Positions 9,267 to 18,501 of a stretch of 64,000 bases of DNA are shown piece by piece. The DNA is taken from contig JAJXWJ010000004.1 in NCBI GenBank assembly GCA_021781655.1, forward strand, positions 18,515-82,514, written 5' to 3'. The notes under the pieces are model-generated. The model was not told the origin of the DNA, ran no database searches, and worked only from the letters and a program-made list of their open reading frames with translations. The position numbers and the translations under genes are program-made. Numbering within the stretch: the first letter of the stretch is position 1; every line of letters begins with the position of its first letter. The stretch is from Bacillota bacterium. GTDB lineage: Bacteria; Bacillota; Clostridia; Clostridiales; Clostridiaceae.

Positions 9267-9303
9267 TTTTATTTTCTTAGATATTGAAACTAAGAAAATA
9301 AAA
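9267..9303. repeat. 14-bp perfect hairpin near the IS605-type remnant
   Basis: TTTTATTTTCTTAG (9267-9280) is followed after 9 bases by its exact reverse complement (9290-9303). No T-run follows on either strand. It may be part of the adjacent element relic, whose left boundary I cannot define. Confidence 0.6.
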
Positions 9304-9403
9304 TGCTATCCATCTCCAAACTTTAGTGGTATGGCGAATTTCGCATAAATAAGTTAAAATAAAATAAGTAATTAAAATTTTATATAAAGGGGAAGATACC
9401 TAT

Positions 9404-10240
9404 ATGGATAATACTTTGTCAAATAATGAAATAATTAATGCCTTTGATATGCTAATACCTTACATATCTCATTTTTTCAATGACGATGTATCCTTTGCTT
9501 TAACAGACAGTGAAAAATATCTTAAAGTCGTAAATTGTTCTAAACTAGTATTTAAAATTAATCCTATGGATCCTATACCAAATGGTGGTGCTATAAGGGA
9601 AGCTATAAATAGCGGGAAAGTCGTAATTAAGGATGTACCAGAATCGGTGTATGGGGTTCCTTTTAAGTCTTTTGCAATACCAGTTATTAATAATGGTAAT
9701 ATCGAAGGAGTAATTGTTGCAGGTAAAAGTATTAAAATTAGAAATAGTACAATTGAAGCTTCAAGTGAACTCTCTGAAGCACTAAAGCAAATGTCAATGA
9801 CAATCAACACTATAAACTCTGGTATTCAAGATGTGGCAAGTAAAAATTCAAATTTATTAGCAATGACTAATGAAACCAAAAGCAAAACAGATGACACTGG
9901 AGAAATACTAAGATTTGTTCAAAAGGTATCATCACAGACAAATTTACTTGGATTAAATGCAGCTATTGAGGCGGCTCGTGCTGGCGAACTCGGAAAGGGT
10001 TTCAGTGTTGTAGCAGAAGAAATCAGAAAATTATCAACGTCTACAAGCGATTCTGTAGTAAAAATCGATTCATTTTTAAGAAATATTGAAAAGTCCATAT
10101 CCGAAATATCCGATAGCCTTAAGGAATCAAATAATACTTTTCAAAATCAAGCTACGGCATTGGAAGAGATTACGGATTCTATAAAGGAAATTCATAGTAT
10201 AGCTAATAAGCTTGAAGAACTTTCAAAATTAATTGTATAA
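9404..10240 (+). CDS. Soluble methyl-accepting chemotaxis-like protein
   Basis: This 278-residue cytoplasmic receptor-like protein has no transmembrane segment. Residues 1-115 form a small alpha/beta sensor module ([36 protein letters not shown]) of the kind seen in short YfmS-like receptors. The rest is a shortened signalling coiled coil with the tip [20 protein letters not shown] conserved. AAAGGGGAAG precedes the ATG. The coiled coil has about half the usual length and lacks a HAMP domain. It may modulate CheA/CheW arrays or act outside chemotaxis; the sequence does not decide this. Confidence 0.85.
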   Translation: MDNTLSNNEIINAFDMLIPYISHFFNDDVSFALTDSEKYLKVVNCSKLVFKINPMDPIPNGGAIREAINSGKVVIKDVPESVYGVPFKSFAIPVINNGNIEGVIVAGKSIKIRNSTIEASSELSEALKQMSMTINTINSGIQDVASKNSNLLAMTNETKSKTDDTGEILRFVQKVSSQTNLLGLNAAIEAARAGELGKGFSVVAEEIRKLSTSTSDSVVKIDSFLRNIEKSISEISDSLKESNNTFQNQATALEEITDSIKEIHSIANKLEELSKLIV

Positions 10241-10271
10241 ATGACTTAAACTAATAGATTGGCATTTTTTC

Positions 10272-10302
10272 AAAGCTCCAGATTGTTTAAATCTGGAGCT
10301 TT
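10272..10302. terminator. Bidirectional terminator between convergent genes
   Basis: AAAGCTCCAGATT (10272-10284) pairs with AATCTGGAGCTTT (10290-10302) across 5 bases. It lies between the converging soluble receptor gene and the GH2 hydrolase gene, with T-rich DNA on the exit side of both strands. Confidence 0.75.
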
Positions 10303-10319
10303 CCCAATTTATGCTTGTC

Positions 10320-12605
10320 CTATTTTTTGGGTATAACATTTAATTCTTTATTGATTACACTTAGCAATTCTTTGGGTATGTTAAATCTTGATCTTTTTGA
10401 CATACTATCAATAGTCATAAGTGACATCATAACCTTAAATTGTTGACTTTCAGCTAAATTTCCAAAGTATTTTTCAAATATTTTTTTAGCCTCATCATTT
10501 TTATATAAGTCCTCTATAGTATCAAAAGTTGAAAAATACCCTTCTTTTATGGCTATCTCTTGGACATTTGATAAATCAAATTTTTGAAACCAATTAACTA
10601 CATGAGTCGTTTCTTTGGGTTTTTCAAGCACATAGCTTTCATCCAATTTACTAACGTAATTTAAAACCATTTCGTCAGTTTTCATATTTCCTTCAAAATC
10701 AAATGCTTCAACCTTAATTCTATTTTGTCCATGATTTAATTTGACAGCTTCAAACTTTTTCATTGGTTCTTTACTATTTATTTCACCTATAAACTTTTCG
10801 CCTAAATATAACTTAATTTGATTAATATTTGAAAGCACCACTATATCATTTAATTGTTTATGCCTATTAACAAATCTGTTACCAGCTAATTTGACAAACT
10901 TTTCTTTTGACCAATACGCTTTACATAAATAGAAAGAATCTTTTTTTATCTTTCTATCTATAGTCACTAATCCTTTTTGATTTTTTCCCTTTACTCCGCC
11001 TTCATTTCTTATTTCACTACCAAAATCAAACATAGCCCAAATGTAACCACCTAAAACGAATTTCCTCTCATTAAAAGTTTTAAGTGCATTATTTATGAAT
11101 AATAACTGATATTCTTCAGTATAATCTTTTACCGTTGGATTATATGAATGAAGCTTTGGATTGGTATCAACACCATATTCTGTTACCATAACTGGTATGT
11201 CTGGTCTTAACTTATGGAATTCATCTAATCTTGTACCTAATTCCTCCATCTCTTTATAATACCATCCATAATATAAATTATAACCTACCAAATCAGTCAA
11301 TTTATTTAATGAACTTTCATTTGCTACAGAGTGAATATTTGCTTGTGCTATAAACCTACTACAATCTAACTTTCTCGCCATAGCTGCAAGCTCTTTTACC
11401 ATTTCATATATTTTTTCATTTTCTACTGCTATGGTAATCTCGTTTTGAACTCCCCAACAATATATTGAGCAATGATTATAAGCCTGCTTAATTAATCTTT
11501 CTAATTGCTCCTTTGCGTTAGTATTTTCCTTATCTGAAGTTGTTGGAATGCTAATAAACGGAATTTCTGCCCATACTAATAGTCCTGCTCTATCACAAAG
11601 GCTATAAAAATAATCATCATGCTGGTAATGTGATAGCCTTATTGCATTTGCACCTATTTCCTTAATAATGGACATATCTAAGTCCATTTGCTCTTTTGTT
11701 AGTGCATTACCAACACCTGCAAAATCTTGATGCCGACTCACACCGTTTAACTTTATAGCTTTCTCATTTAAAAATATCCCTTTATCAGAAGTTACTTCTA
11801 TCTTTCTAAAACCTATTTCTATAATTCTTTTATCCAATTGTATTTCTTCAAAATATAAAGAAGCTTCAAATTTATAAAGATAAGGATTTTCTATTCCCTG
11901 CCAAAGTTCAGGGTTATTTATTTCCTCTACCACTTCAAAATCAGCTTTATAAATAACATCTTGATTTATATTTTTCTTAAACACAATTTCAGCTTCTCTA
12001 TTTAACAGTTTAAGTTCAATTGTAGCAGTTTTAATTTCCTGCATTTCATTAATAATTGTTCCTCTTATATTTAATTCAAACTTATTTAATGATTTGCAAG
12101 TTTGAGTTAAATATATGCCATCTCTGCTATTATCCATCAAATCAAAATGAATAGCTTCTTCCTCGATAATCTTTAACTCTCTATATATGCCTCCATAAAA
12201 AGAAAAATCGGCCATAAGCGGATATACATCATCATATCGACTATTATCAACAAAAATTGAAATCAAATTTTCTCCTTCAATTAAAAACGGATTTAAAAAA
12301 ACTCTATACATAGAAAATCCGCATTTATTGTTTCTAGCAAACTTACCATTTATATAAACCTTTGAAACAAGGCTTGCTGCACCAATTTCTAAATAAATAA
12401 ACTTTTTTAATTGATCTTTTGTAATAATTAACTTGTTTTGATAGCAGCCCTCACCCTTAAACATACCATCTCCACTTTGTCCATCTGTAGCATTAAAGGA
12501 ATGTGGCAGGCACACCTTATAGCCATTATTAACTTCTTTATTTATATAGTCATCACTACTTTCTTTAGTAAATATCCATTCACTATTAAAATTTATTACC
12601 TTCAT
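10320..12605 (-). CDS. Glycoside hydrolase family 2, beta-galactosidase/glucuronidase-like
   Basis: This 761-residue cytoplasmic enzyme has no signal peptide. The ATG at 12605 follows GGAGG; an in-frame upstream extension to 12653 is unlikely. Domains are an N-terminal jelly-roll sugar-binding domain (to about residue 180), an immunoglobulin-like domain (about 180-280) and a TIM barrel (about 285-600). The acid/base glutamate is in CWGVQNEI and the nucleophile glutamate in VMVTEYGVD. KNQKGLVTIDRK resembles the NxK loop of beta-glucuronidases, but the same pattern occurs in Firmicutes GH2 beta-galactosidases, so specificity is open. It is the last gene after the Lac-family PTS genes. That is unusual, because PTS-imported glycosides are normally cleaved by GH1 or GH4 phospho-glycosidases. 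Confidence 0.87.
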   Translation of the reverse strand: MKVINFNSEWIFTKESSDDYINKEVNNGYKVCLPHSFNATDGQSGDGMFKGEGCYQNKLIITKDQLKKFIYLEIGAASLVSKVYINGKFARNNKCGFSMYRVFLNPFLIEGENLISIFVDNSRYDDVYPLMADFSFYGGIYRELKIIEEEAIHFDLMDNSRDGIYLTQTCKSLNKFELNIRGTIINEMQEIKTATIELKLLNREAEIVFKKNINQDVIYKADFEVVEEINNPELWQGIENPYLYKFEASLYFEEIQLDKRIIEIGFRKIEVTSDKGIFLNEKAIKLNGVSRHQDFAGVGNALTKEQMDLDMSIIKEIGANAIRLSHYQHDDYFYSLCDRAGLLVWAEIPFISIPTTSDKENTNAKEQLERLIKQAYNHCSIYCWGVQNEITIAVENEKIYEMVKELAAMARKLDCSRFIAQANIHSVANESSLNKLTDLVGYNLYYGWYYKEMEELGTRLDEFHKLRPDIPVMVTEYGVDTNPKLHSYNPTVKDYTEEYQLLFINNALKTFNERKFVLGGYIWAMFDFGSEIRNEGGVKGKNQKGLVTIDRKIKKDSFYLCKAYWSKEKFVKLAGNRFVNRHKQLNDIVVLSNINQIKLYLGEKFIGEINSKEPMKKFEAVKLNHGQNRIKVEAFDFEGNMKTDEMVLNYVSKLDESYVLEKPKETTHVVNWFQKFDLSNVQEIAIKEGYFSTFDTIEDLYKNDEAKKIFEKYFGNLAESQQFKVMMSLMTIDSMSKRSRFNIPKELLSVINKELNVIPKK

Positions 12606-12645
12606 ATTGTTTCCTCCATCTATTAATATTTTAATTAGCAATATA

Positions 12646-12670
12646 ACCACCACTAATTAACAGTGGTGGT
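12646..12670. repeat. Intercistronic hairpin between PTS IIC and GH2 genes
   Basis: ACCACCACT (12646-12654) pairs with AGTGGTGGT (12662-12670) across a 7-base loop. No T-run follows on the minus strand, so it is more likely an mRNA-stabilising or processing hairpin between the IIC gene and the hydrolase gene than a terminator. Confidence 0.65.
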
Positions 12671-12683
12671 CTAAAAAAATAAC

Positions 12684-13955
12684 TTAGTCTGCTAGTCCAT
12701 CTTTATTTTGCTCTAATTCATAAGCCTCTTTATCTGCCTTTCTAAAGAATGGATACCATACTAATGTTGATAGTGCGACTAATACTACTTGTAAAACAGC
12801 TATTTTCCAACTACCTTCCATTAATCCACTAAGTATTATTGGCATTCCACTCATAGGTGTCATTCCTGCAACTCTAGGTACCAATCCAATGAAGGTTAGA
12901 AAGTAAGCAATTCCTAGATTAATGCCATTCATAAATATAAATGGTATTGCGAATTTAAAATTAAAAACAAGTGGTGTACCAAATACTAATGGCTCACTAA
13001 TACCAAAGAGTGCTGGTATAGTAGATAATTTACCTAAGGTTTTATACTGTTTACTTTTAGCTGCAAATAGCATAAGAAGAGTAAATCCAATTGCGCTACC
13101 GGACATTGTATAAACACTTACAAAAGCTCTACCAGTAATATTAGGAAGTGCTGCTCCTGCAGAATATGCAGATAATTGAGCTGCATCCATTGCTGTAAAA
13201 ATTGGAAGCATAACAGAATATATTACCAATGTACCATGTATTCCAAAGAACCAAAGCACTTGTGCAAAGGTCCAAACAATTATTATTGTTATAATGTTAC
13301 CACTTACTCCTTGTAGCGGTATTTGGACAAAAGAATATATGAACTGATGCATTGTTTTAAATGGTGTATGAGCAAATACTGCTGATATAATTAAAAATGT
13401 AGCTATTGATATAAAACCTGGAATCATACTACTAAAACTATTTGATACAACAGGTGGAACCGTTGAAGGCATCTTAATAGTAACTCCTTTTTGTTTAAAA
13501 AACACATATATCCTAGTTGATACTATTGCGATAATCATAGCTGAAAATATTCCTGGAGCTCCTAACCATTGCATTGATATAGAGTTTGTTTTACCTGGTG
13601 TAAATGGAGTTATTATAAAAAAGCATACTAATGATAATATTGCTGGGAATACACCATCCTCTTTATATTGTTTTGCATAACTTCCGGCAATAGTTGCTCC
13701 AAATATAACGGCTAGAAAATTTGTTGAATATACTATAGCGGTATTTAATGCACTTGCTATTCCAACAGAAGTTATAAACGTTTTCCATGCAGGTATTGGC
13801 AAGTTTAAAAACAATGCTGCAAATGCTCCAAAAAGAGTTACTGGCATTGCTACCATCATACCACCTGATATGCCGTTTGCTAGTTTACTTTTTTGAATCT
13901 TATTTAAAACTGGAGATACTTTTTTTGATACTAGTTTCGGATCAAACTTTGACAT
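12684..13955 (-). CDS. PTS IIC permease, lactose/cellobiose family
   Basis: This 423-residue integral membrane protein has about ten hydrophobic segments and the family signatures GISEPLVFGTPLVFNFKFAI and GVSGNIITIIIVWTFAQVLWFFGIHG. It is the translocation subunit for a beta-glucoside-type or beta-galactoside-type disaccharide. The ATG at 13955 has AGGAGGG upstream. It is preceded on the minus strand by the matching IIB and IIA genes (26-base and 45-base gaps), giving a complete split Lac-family PTS. The sugar itself cannot be assigned from sequence. Expression is expected from the sigma-54 promoter at 14702-14716. Confidence 0.92.
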   Translation of the reverse strand: MSKFDPKLVSKKVSPVLNKIQKSKLANGISGGMMVAMPVTLFGAFAALFLNLPIPAWKTFITSVGIASALNTAIVYSTNFLAVIFGATIAGSYAKQYKEDGVFPAILSLVCFFIITPFTPGKTNSISMQWLGAPGIFSAMIIAIVSTRIYVFFKQKGVTIKMPSTVPPVVSNSFSSMIPGFISIATFLIISAVFAHTPFKTMHQFIYSFVQIPLQGVSGNIITIIIVWTFAQVLWFFGIHGTLVIYSVMLPIFTAMDAAQLSAYSAGAALPNITGRAFVSVYTMSGSAIGFTLLMLFAAKSKQYKTLGKLSTIPALFGISEPLVFGTPLVFNFKFAIPFIFMNGINLGIAYFLTFIGLVPRVAGMTPMSGMPIILSGLMEGSWKIAVLQVVLVALSTLVWYPFFRKADKEAYELEQNKDGLAD

Positions 13956-13981
13956 ATTTTATCCCTCCTAAAATATTGATA

Positions 13982-14290
13982 TCAATTATTATATAAAGCT
14001 AAAGCATCCATTAATACTTTTTCGCCATTAAGCATTCCATAATCCATCATGTCGATAACTTTAACCTTTATACCTTTAGGCTCGTACTTTTCTTTAATTT
14101 CATCTTCTAAATACTCAATTTGTGGCCCTAAAAGTAGTACTTCTGTCGGTTCGTCATATTCTTCAAACTTAGATTCCGACATCGCTATAATCTTTGCCTC
14201 TATTCCTTTTTCTTTTGCACATTCTTGCATTTTAGACATTAAAATACTTGTTGACATACCTGCTGCACATATTAAGGTTATATACTTCAT
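13982..14290 (-). CDS. PTS IIB, lactose/cellobiose family
   Basis: This is a 102-residue phosphotransfer protein. The phosphocysteine lies at the N-terminus in LICAAGMSTSILMSKM, the Lac-family IIB P-loop. I use the ATG at 14290 because GGAGG lies 7-8 bases upstream; the earlier ATG at 14305 overlaps that ribosome binding site. It receives phosphate from the IIA protein encoded just upstream and passes it to the sugar carried by the IIC protein. Confidence 0.93.
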   Translation of the reverse strand: MKYITLICAAGMSTSILMSKMQECAKEKGIEAKIIAMSESKFEEYDEPTEVLLLGPQIEYLEDEIKEKYEPKGIKVKVIDMMDYGMLNGEKVLMDALALYNN

Positions 14291-14335
14291 ATTTTTATCC
14301 TCCATTTAATATTTATAGTTAAAGGCTCAAATGAT

Positions 14336-14653
14336 TTATTTTTTAAACTCTTTATACATTGAAATTATTTCTTTAGCAAGGTCTCTCACTGTCATTGCAT
14401 TCATTAAATGATCTTGAGCATGTACCATGAGTAAATTAATTTTTATAACTTCTCCAGATGCTTCACTTTGAATTAATTTAGTTTGAAAATCGTGAGCTTT
14501 ATTTAAAAGTTCATTTGCTTCTTTTATTTTTTCTTTTGATAAATCTAAGTCCCCTTTTTTTGCTGCTTTTATTGCCTCCATTGATTTGCTTCTAGCATTT
14601 CCTGCATTAACCACCAATTCCATTACTATTTGTTCCATAGATACCTCTTCCAT
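14336..14653 (-). CDS. PTS IIA, lactose/cellobiose family
   Basis: This 105-residue helical phosphocarrier is first in the operon. The conserved LLMVHAQDHLMNAM near residues 74-87 carries the phosphorylated histidine (first His). Residue pattern and length match LacF/CelC-type IIA proteins, which form trimers. The ATG at 14653 follows GAGGTG. The sigma-54 promoter lies about 50-60 bases upstream. Confidence 0.93.
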   Translation of the reverse strand: MEEVSMEQIVMELVVNAGNARSKSMEAIKAAKKGDLDLSKEKIKEANELLNKAHDFQTKLIQSEASGEVIKINLLMVHAQDHLMNAMTVRDLAKEIISMYKEFKK

Positions 14654-14701
14654 GTTATCACCTCTACATTGATTTTATATTTGCTTTCAATATTATATAT
14701 A

Positions 14702-14716
14702 GCAATTTTGATGCCA
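14702..14716 (-). promoter_or_regulatory. Sigma-54 (-24/-12) promoter of the Lac-family PTS operon
   Basis: The minus strand reads TTGGCATCAAAATTGCT. This gives the -24 element TGGCA and the -12 element TTGC with the exact five-base spacing of RpoN promoters (TGGCAC-N5-TTGC), with one mismatch at the sixth base. It lies upstream of the IIA gene and next to the AAA+ sigma-54 activator at 14836-17529. Confidence 0.85.
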
Positions 14717-14777
14717 ACCTTTAAATGTGTTTATTTTATTTTTATTTTTTAATAAACCTAACAATATAGCCCATTAA

Positions 14778-14823
14778 TGAAAAAAAAGATTTTTAAAAAG
14801 TGCTTTACTTTTCAAAAATCTTT
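14778..14823 (-). terminator. Terminator of the LevR-type activator gene
   Basis: A 17-base arm (14785-14801) pairs with 14807-14823 with one or two mismatches, and the minus strand continues into a T-run. It ends the activator transcript a few dozen bases before the sigma-54 promoter. Confidence 0.75.
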
Positions 14824-14835
14824 CGATGCACATCA

Positions 14836-17529
14836 TTAATGTGCTTTATTTTTTTTCTTCATAGTGAATAAATTCATAAGATAACATATTTCATCATCTG
14901 AAATATAAATTGCATATTTGGTATTTAATCTAGAACACTCATTTTTAATTATTCTGTATAATTCAATATTTTCATTTATATATTCTTGGCTATTTTCGTA
15001 AGGCTCAACTTTATAATCTACACATAATCTATCTATCATAACCGCCATATGGAGCGTTATCCCCACAATTACATTAGATGTTAATTTTGTTTTGATTAAC
15101 TTAGTAATATTTGCAGTAAATTTCTTTATATCTGCTATTACTAATTTACCATCCACGTATTTTAGCTGTTGCTCTAAAATATCTTCCATTTTTTTATAAA
15201 CATTTTCTCTATTTATTAAATCTTGTATACTTTCTATACAAGTTCCCTCAATAATATCACTCAATTTAAATTGTGGATAATCAATCTCTAATTCAAAAGG
15301 TCCTACTAAGCATATTATTTCATATTTATATGAAAGTTTTATTAGTCTTTTGTATATATTTTCTTTTCCTATAAAGTTGATTGGAACAATTTCTAGTAAC
15401 CCTCCATCAAATTTCAAACATCTCTCCAATTGAAACTTCATTGTTTTAGCGCTTCCTTCACCTGTGGTACATACCGTTATGATAGCAAGCTTCTTATTAT
15501 CCTGTGCTTCGGGAATATAATCAAGCACCTCATATTCATATATATTATTTACTTCCAAAGTATCTCTATATATTTCATCTAAATTATAACCAATTATTGC
15601 TTTTCTAGTTGCTTCAATACAATGCAAAGTACTAACTAATGGAATTGTTCTTGTGTTTAATTTAAACTCTTTCTCTACCTCTTTACCAAATGTGACTAAA
15701 GAACCCATATCCACTAAAAATATTATGTCGGATTTAATATTATTTGTTTTAATATATTCTTTAGTTTTTTCTAGTATAACTTGAGGTTTTTCTTCAATTG
15801 GTGCATTTATTCCATATGCATGGTCCGTTCCTAAAAGTCCATTTACTGTATTAGCCATACATGTAGCTGTTCCTTCTCCATGAGCAATAATAATTATTTT
15901 TACATTATTTTGTGAGTTTATGATATTTACGTTATTATATATTAGAAACATAGTTATAAATCCTGCCTCATCTACTGGAACTTCTCTTTCAATAGAATTC
16001 TCTATAATTTTTATTGCACTCAAAGCTATTTGAAATTCTTTTTTATACTCTTTTTTTATTTTACCTAGTCTAGGGTTCAAAATCACTTTGTTATTCTTAA
16101 TTCTATCTATAGAATTACTAATGTGAACTGCCATGCCATAATATATTTGTTTATCCAGCTTCTTTTTTAATTCTGACTCACAAAAATTTATTACTTTTTT
16201 TACAACATTCATAATATATGGTTCTAAAATATTTTCCAAATTTGTTGAATTAGTCGGACTATGAAACTTACTTATGTAACTTTTAAAATAATCTTCAATT
16301 TCATTTTCAATCTCTTCTTCAATGACTTTAGAATCTATTCCTCGAATTTTAAGTTGCTCAGTTTTTAGTTCCAGCATTTCATATATATTTTCTTCTTTCT
16401 CTTCATCTGTAAAAATCATTTGACCTTCATCTTTATCAAAAATATAGTATCTACTATTTATATCTATTAACTTATTCCAAAGCTGCCTATGTTCTACTTC
16501 TTTATACAACCCATCCCTAATATAATCTTGCAAATCTAAGCTGCTAATTGTTATGTCCTGTTTTTTATTTGAAAGAAAATCAGCATAGGCTTTAGCACAA
16601 GCAAGTTGTATATCCGATTTTAATTGTCCTATATTTCCTTCACAATCATAAGATAAAAATGCCTTTAATGAGTTTACAGATAACTTAATACTCTTCCCTA
16701 GACGGCAAGATTCTTCAAGCATAAATTGTTTTATAAGATTAAATCTTTCTTCCATTCCTCTACTTCTTAAAGATGGAATAGAAATAACCATAGGAATTCT
16801 TCTTGTAAACGTTTTTAATAAGCTTATGTTTGGATCTTCGGTTGTTGCCGTTATTATAAGAACCTTTGCTGTCCTTTCGCTATCCGTTTCACCTAACCTT
16901 CGATATATACCTTTGTCCATAAAAGTAAAAAACATTTCTTGCCCTTCTGCCGGTAATCTATGAACTTCATCTAAAAATAAAATTCCTTCATTTGCTTTTT
17001 CTAAAAGACCTTCCTTATCAAAATCTGCACCAGTATATGCACCTTTTTTCACTCCGAATATTTGTCCGAGCAGTAGTTGTGGATTATTTGCATAATCTGC
17101 ACAATTGAATGTAATAAATGGACTATTTTCACTTTTAACCTTCATCTCTAATGCATACTTATATATTATACTTGCAAAAGTAGACTTTCCAACTCCTGTT
17201 TCACCAAGAAGTAATATATTCATTCCATTAGGTGGGTATAAAATAGCTGCTTTTGCTTGTTCTATTGCCGTATATAAGCTTGGATTAGCTTCTGAGAATT
17301 TATTAAGCATATCTACATGTATTTTACCACTTTCTTCTACAGGCAAAAATAAAGTTGGTTTCCCTTTTACTTTAACTGCTCTGCCCTCGTTTACTAGAAT
17401 ATTTAAATCATTGCTTACATTTCCTCTTAAAAGCCTTAATTCTTCAGCAATTTCAGATGCAGAACATCCTTTTGGGTTTGTACTTATCATCTCTTTAAGC
17501 TTTAAAAAAACTATTTCAATTCTTTTCAT
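14836..17529 (-). CDS. Sigma-54-dependent PTS-regulated activator, LevR type
   Basis: This 897-residue regulator is the probable activator of the adjacent PTS operon. An N-terminal winged helix (residues 1-65) is followed by an AAA+ domain of about 240 residues, with Walker A GETGVGKS, the sigma-54-contact loop GAYTGAD, Walker B GILFLDEVH, and an arginine-containing TFTRRIPMVISIPSLRSR segment. Then comes PRD1 (about 450-560; first histidine in MAVHISNS, second position Phe in FITMFL), a IIA-Man-like domain (IIIAHGEGTATCMAN), a IIB-like region and a C-terminal PRD2 (GITLHMAVMID). LevR-type proteins are switched by PTS-dependent phosphorylation of such domains, so the operon should respond to its own sugar. 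It has its own terminator at 14778. Confidence 0.9.
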   Translation of the reverse strand: MKRIEIVFLKLKEMISTNPKGCSASEIAEELRLLRGNVSNDLNILVNEGRAVKVKGKPTLFLPVEESGKIHVDMLNKFSEANPSLYTAIEQAKAAILYPPNGMNILLLGETGVGKSTFASIIYKYALEMKVKSENSPFITFNCADYANNPQLLLGQIFGVKKGAYTGADFDKEGLLEKANEGILFLDEVHRLPAEGQEMFFTFMDKGIYRRLGETDSERTAKVLIITATTEDPNISLLKTFTRRIPMVISIPSLRSRGMEERFNLIKQFMLEESCRLGKSIKLSVNSLKAFLSYDCEGNIGQLKSDIQLACAKAYADFLSNKKQDITISSLDLQDYIRDGLYKEVEHRQLWNKLIDINSRYYIFDKDEGQMIFTDEEKEENIYEMLELKTEQLKIRGIDSKVIEEEIENEIEDYFKSYISKFHSPTNSTNLENILEPYIMNVVKKVINFCESELKKKLDKQIYYGMAVHISNSIDRIKNNKVILNPRLGKIKKEYKKEFQIALSAIKIIENSIEREVPVDEAGFITMFLIYNNVNIINSQNNVKIIIIAHGEGTATCMANTVNGLLGTDHAYGINAPIEEKPQVILEKTKEYIKTNNIKSDIIFLVDMGSLVTFGKEVEKEFKLNTRTIPLVSTLHCIEATRKAIIGYNLDEIYRDTLEVNNIYEYEVLDYIPEAQDNKKLAIITVCTTGEGSAKTMKFQLERCLKFDGGLLEIVPINFIGKENIYKRLIKLSYKYEIICLVGPFELEIDYPQFKLSDIIEGTCIESIQDLINRENVYKKMEDILEQQLKYVDGKLVIADIKKFTANITKLIKTKLTSNVIVGITLHMAVMIDRLCVDYKVEPYENSQEYINENIELYRIIKNECSRLNTKYAIYISDDEICYLMNLFTMKKKNKAH

Positions 17530-17750
17530 AAGCCAAAATTCCTTTCCCTCTAAAAAACTTTCATCACATATTCACTTAAATTTAACTATAACATAATTTT
17601 ATAGGTAATTAATATATAATTCTTGCTACATAACTAGCAAAAATTGCTTACATTTTCATTGTCGTAAATTTACATAAAATGTTTTTTAAATTATGAATTT
17701 GTGATTGCGATTTTTAAGAAAATTATCAAGCTTCACTAAAAATAAAATTT

Positions 17751-18476
17751 TTATAGCAATCCTTTTATTAATCTAGTTGAAATTAAACACTCTTCCCCAT
17801 TATCCATATATGCAATTCTATTTTTTGCATCTATTTCTTTAATCTTATTTTTATTTACAATAAAAGACTTATGACATCGATAAAATATATCGCTATCTAA
17901 TTTTTCTTCTACGTCTTTCATTTTTGCATAAAATTCAACTTGTCTATTATCTGCATGAAGAATAACCTTATGAATATTAGTTGAAGTCTCAAAATACACT
18001 ATTTTGTTATATTCAACATTAATTATTTTATCCTCTGCTTTTATAATAAAATTTTTTTGAATTTCATTTCTATTTGAGTTGTATTTTTTATTTGCATTAC
18101 ATATACATTGATGTATTCTTTCTTTAATATTTCCAAAGTTATCTTTTATAATATAGTCCATAGCTTCTACCTTATATGTAAAAGTCAAATAACTCATTTC
18201 TGCATGAGTAGTTATAAATACAATAAAGCCTCTAGGATCATACTCTCTGATTTTTTCTGCTAATTGTATGCCGTTTATTGTTGATTTTAAATCTATATCC
18301 AAAAAATATAGACCTGTTCCTTTGTTATTTGTAATGTAATCTAAAACTTTGTTTGGGTCTTCTGTTGAAAGTGCTAGGTTCATATCAAAATTTTCTATCA
18401 TTATAATATCTTCAACTAGTTTAGAAAACTTTTCTCTTTGTTTAATGTTATCTTCGCACACAAATACATTTAACAA
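17751..18476 (-). CDS. LytTR response regulator, AgrA-like
   Basis: This 241-residue two-component regulator has a receiver domain (residues 1-125; acidic pocket CEDN, phospho-acceptor Asp in YFLDIDL, switch Thr in FITTHAEM) and a C-terminal LytTR DNA-binding domain (about 140-241; FETSTNIHKVILH, FYRCHKSFIVNKNKI). The start is ATG and the gene begins 25 bases after the AgrC-like kinase gene. LytTR proteins bind pairs of roughly 9-bp direct repeats. A candidate pair lies upstream of agrB, which would close the usual autoinduction loop. Its position next to the NRPS-PKS cluster suggests, but does not prove, that it also controls that cluster. Confidence 0.9.
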   Translation of the reverse strand: MLNVFVCEDNIKQREKFSKLVEDIIMIENFDMNLALSTEDPNKVLDYITNNKGTGLYFLDIDLKSTINGIQLAEKIREYDPRGFIVFITTHAEMSYLTFTYKVEAMDYIIKDNFGNIKERIHQCICNANKKYNSNRNEIQKNFIIKAEDKIINVEYNKIVYFETSTNIHKVILHADNRQVEFYAKMKDVEEKLDSDIFYRCHKSFIVNKNKIKEIDAKNRIAYMDNGEECLISTRLIKGLL

Positions 18477-18501
18477 ATTTATTCACCCCTCTAAAACTTA
18501 A

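Noticed and set aside
9160..9348. 62-codon plus-strand frame
   Set aside because: No ribosome binding site, and it runs antisense through the IS605-type remnant and a perfect hairpin; codons look random.
9404..10240. Truncated pseudogene of a transmembrane chemoreceptor
   Set aside because: It has its own ribosome binding site, a complete small sensor module and an intact signalling tip; short soluble receptors of this size are known.
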